The notes under the pieces are model-generated. The model was not told where the DNA came from. It searched no databases and was given only the letters and a program-made list of their open reading frames with translations. 64,000 bases of DNA, from NCBI GenBank assembly GCA_963678675.1, contig OY783198.1:2733001-2797000 (forward strand). The letters are read 5' to 3'. Made by a program: the position numbers and the translations under genes. The DNA comes from Xiphydria camelus (taxonomy: Eukaryota; Arthropoda; Insecta; Hymenoptera; Xiphydriidae). The first letter of the stretch is position 1, and each line of letters starts with the position of its first letter. Positions 62,441 to 64,000 of the stretch are shown one piece after another.

Positions 62441-63544
62441 TATCAATATAGATATAGTACATTTTACATACGATCGACCTAGGGCTTAGAAACTATGAAC
62501 GTTAGCACGTGCGTCTCGAGAGTCTCTGTGTTAATCAAATGCTCGTTATTCGAGCGCGCCGATGCGCGTAACGGGGCAAGTGAAGACTATGTGATATTAT
62601 GTACACGCGTGGGAGTGTGAGTCGCCGTTTTTTTTTTCTGAAAAAAAGAACCGTGAAAAAAAGGTCCGGCGAGCACCGATCGTCTCGTCCTCCCTCCCAG
62701 CCCATTTTCACCCTTCGCGCAACTCCTCCCCCATCCCTTTCCACCCCCTTTTGAGCGGCAGCAGACAATGTACAAAAAGACCTTTTCTAAATACATACAT
62801 AGTTTCATGTTCATATATTACGATATATCATATTATTAAATAAATAATCTTCAATGTGTGATAATAAAGTTACTATGATCGAATATCGCGTATGTATATA
62901 TTTATATTCATATATATATATATATATAATCGTTATTTATAAGTACATAATTTAATAGGGGTTGAGAGACTCGTAAGTGGTAACCATATTCAAATTCGTT
63001 TCCGTCGCCGAGTCGTCGATCCGGCGACTCTATGGGGTTTATGCATTTCGTTCGCAAGTTTGGTTTCTTCGCTTCCCTCCCATCGCACTCGTAATCGCGA
63101 CCAGTCTTCGTGGTTGAAACTTATCGTTTCCTCGATTACTCTCTCTCTCTCTCTCTCTCTTATTTTTCTATCTCCCTTTCTCCCCCGTCGGGCGCGTTTC
63201 GCCCCGAGGATCTTTCCCACCCTCTCCACGGCGGGGAAGTGCGATAAGTACGTTCTCGTCGTTTCTGTGTAGGCCGATTCCTAGGCCCGCCGTCGACGCC
63301 GGCCCGACGCTCCCGCGCGTCGAGCGTCGCGCGAACGGTTCAACGCGATCAACTTCGACCTACCGTTTCACCCTCCGTCGACGCCTCCCTTACCGAGAGG
63401 CGAGATCGGGCGCGCGCGGAGCTTCGCTCCTCGATCACCCTTCGCCGTCGTACATCTCGAAGTCCTGCGCGCCTTCTAATATACCGGATACGGTGGCCTG
63501 TGGGGCCATAGTGGCGGAATCGGCGGTAGACTTCCGTTCCAGGA
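62441..63544 (-). other. Probable 3' UTR and flank of the BCL11-type gene
   Basis: Non-coding DNA directly after the stop codon. It contains (TC)n at about 63138-63161, an AT-rich low-complexity stretch at 62800-62960, and the nearest poly(A)-like signal at 62951-62956. UTR extent is inferred, not seen. Confidence 0.4.
62951..62956 (-). terminator. Possible polyadenylation signal of the BCL11-type gene (ATTAAA)
   Basis: TTTAAT on the plus strand, ATTAAA on the minus strand, about 590 nt after the stop. It is the common variant signal and the nearest candidate. Canonical AATAAA copies on this strand lie much further out, so a multi-kilobase UTR is also possible. Confidence 0.25.
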
Positions 63545-64000
63545 TCAAGTATCCTTGGTACTGAGGGACGAGTCCTCGTCCTGGCTGCCCGGGTAGGGCA
63601 TTCCCAGCTTGGGCCCCTGCTGTACCACCACCACGCACTTGCGCATGTGCTTCTCCAGAGTGCTGGGCACGGAGAAGGGCATCTCGCAGAAGCGACACTT
63701 GTAGGTGTCCTTGCCGTGTCTGCCGTGGGTCTTCATGTGCCGCGTCAGCTTGGAGCTCTGCGCGCACGCGTACGAGCACAGCTCGCACTTGTACGGCTTC
63801 TCACCGGTGTGGGAGCGCCGGTGAACCGTCAAGTTGGAGCAGTTCTTGAAGACCTTGCCGCAGTACTCGCAGGTGTCGTTCCGGCCGCTGCGCTCCTTCT
63901 TCAGCAGGGGACTCGGCAGGCCCTGCAGCGAGAGGCTGGAGGTCGTTGCTTTCGAGGCCTTCCGAAATTCGCTGTTCTCCAGATAGTGGGGATTGTGCAG
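63545..64000 (-). CDS. CG9650: BCL11-type zinc-finger transcription factor, C-terminal part (runs off right edge)
   Basis: The frame is open from the window edge to TGA at 63547-63545 (151 residues visible). A linker ([11 protein letters not shown]...[14 protein letters not shown]) leads into three zinc fingers. Finger 1 is [20 protein letters not shown]. Finger 2, after the linker HTGEKPYK, is [21 protein letters not shown]. Finger 3, after GRHGKDTYK, is [21 protein letters not shown], followed by a short tail ending SLSTKDT. These closely match fingers 4-6 of vertebrate BCL11A/BCL11B and Drosophila CG9650 as I know them, DNA-binding nuclear regulators of neural and blood development. The last finger has Cys in place of the final His, which differs from vertebrates. 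No splice acceptor appears before the edge; upstream exons lie to the right. The long AT-rich sequence downstream fits an extended 3' UTR. Confidence 0.93.
   Translation of the reverse strand: MHNPHYLENSEFRKASKATTSSLSLQGLPSPLLKKERSGRNDTCEYCGKVFKNCSNLTVHRRSHTGEKPYKCELCSYACAQSSKLTRHMKTHGRHGKDTYKCRFCEMPFSVPSTLEKHMRKCVVVVQQGPKLGMPYPGSQDEDSSLSTKDT

Overview
The window looks like animal nuclear DNA, most likely from an insect and plausibly a hymenopteran (ant or wasp). The reasons are few genes split by GT-AG introns, CpG-rich non-coding DNA of intermediate GC, long dinucleotide microsatellites, many short palindromic DNA-transposon derivatives, and a BCL11/CG9650-type zinc-finger exon with an insect-style last finger. 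The species cannot be fixed from the sequence.

The left 12.3 kb holds what I read as a nested cluster. (1) A small minus-strand gene of three coding exons (12299-12204, 12102-12037, 3974-3882) would encode an 84-residue coiled-coil protein. All junctions are phase 0 and its second intron is about 8.1 kb. (2) Inside that intron, on the same strand, lies a single-exon gene (8022-4528) for a 1164-residue secreted, very acidic, low-complexity protein. (3) Also inside it, on the opposite strand, lies a compact three-exon gene (10976-11537) for a 131-residue secreted Gly/Trp/His-rich protein, with a TATA box and an arthropod initiator. The two secreted-protein genes are transcribed divergently.

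From 12.3 to about 63.5 kb I find no gene I can name. This stretch carries many inverted-repeat elements of 150-310 bp in about a dozen sequence families. Several families share TACAC-type termini followed by GAGAAAA-like sequence. It also has a 1.37 kb terminal-inverted-repeat element at 14919-16292, built internally from a 312-bp tandem repeat that is itself palindromic, plus long (GA)n, (CT)n and poly-G tracts. A few exon-like pieces (46.5, 50.35, 58.55, 61.15 and 61.75 kb) are reported as low-confidence candidates.

The right edge (64000-63545, minus strand) is the 3' coding end of a BCL11-type transcription factor gene. It has three C-terminal zinc fingers, and the rest of the gene lies beyond the window. 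The large gene-poor interval on its 3' side is the sort of place where enhancers of such a developmental regulator might sit, but no individual enhancer can be recognised by eye.
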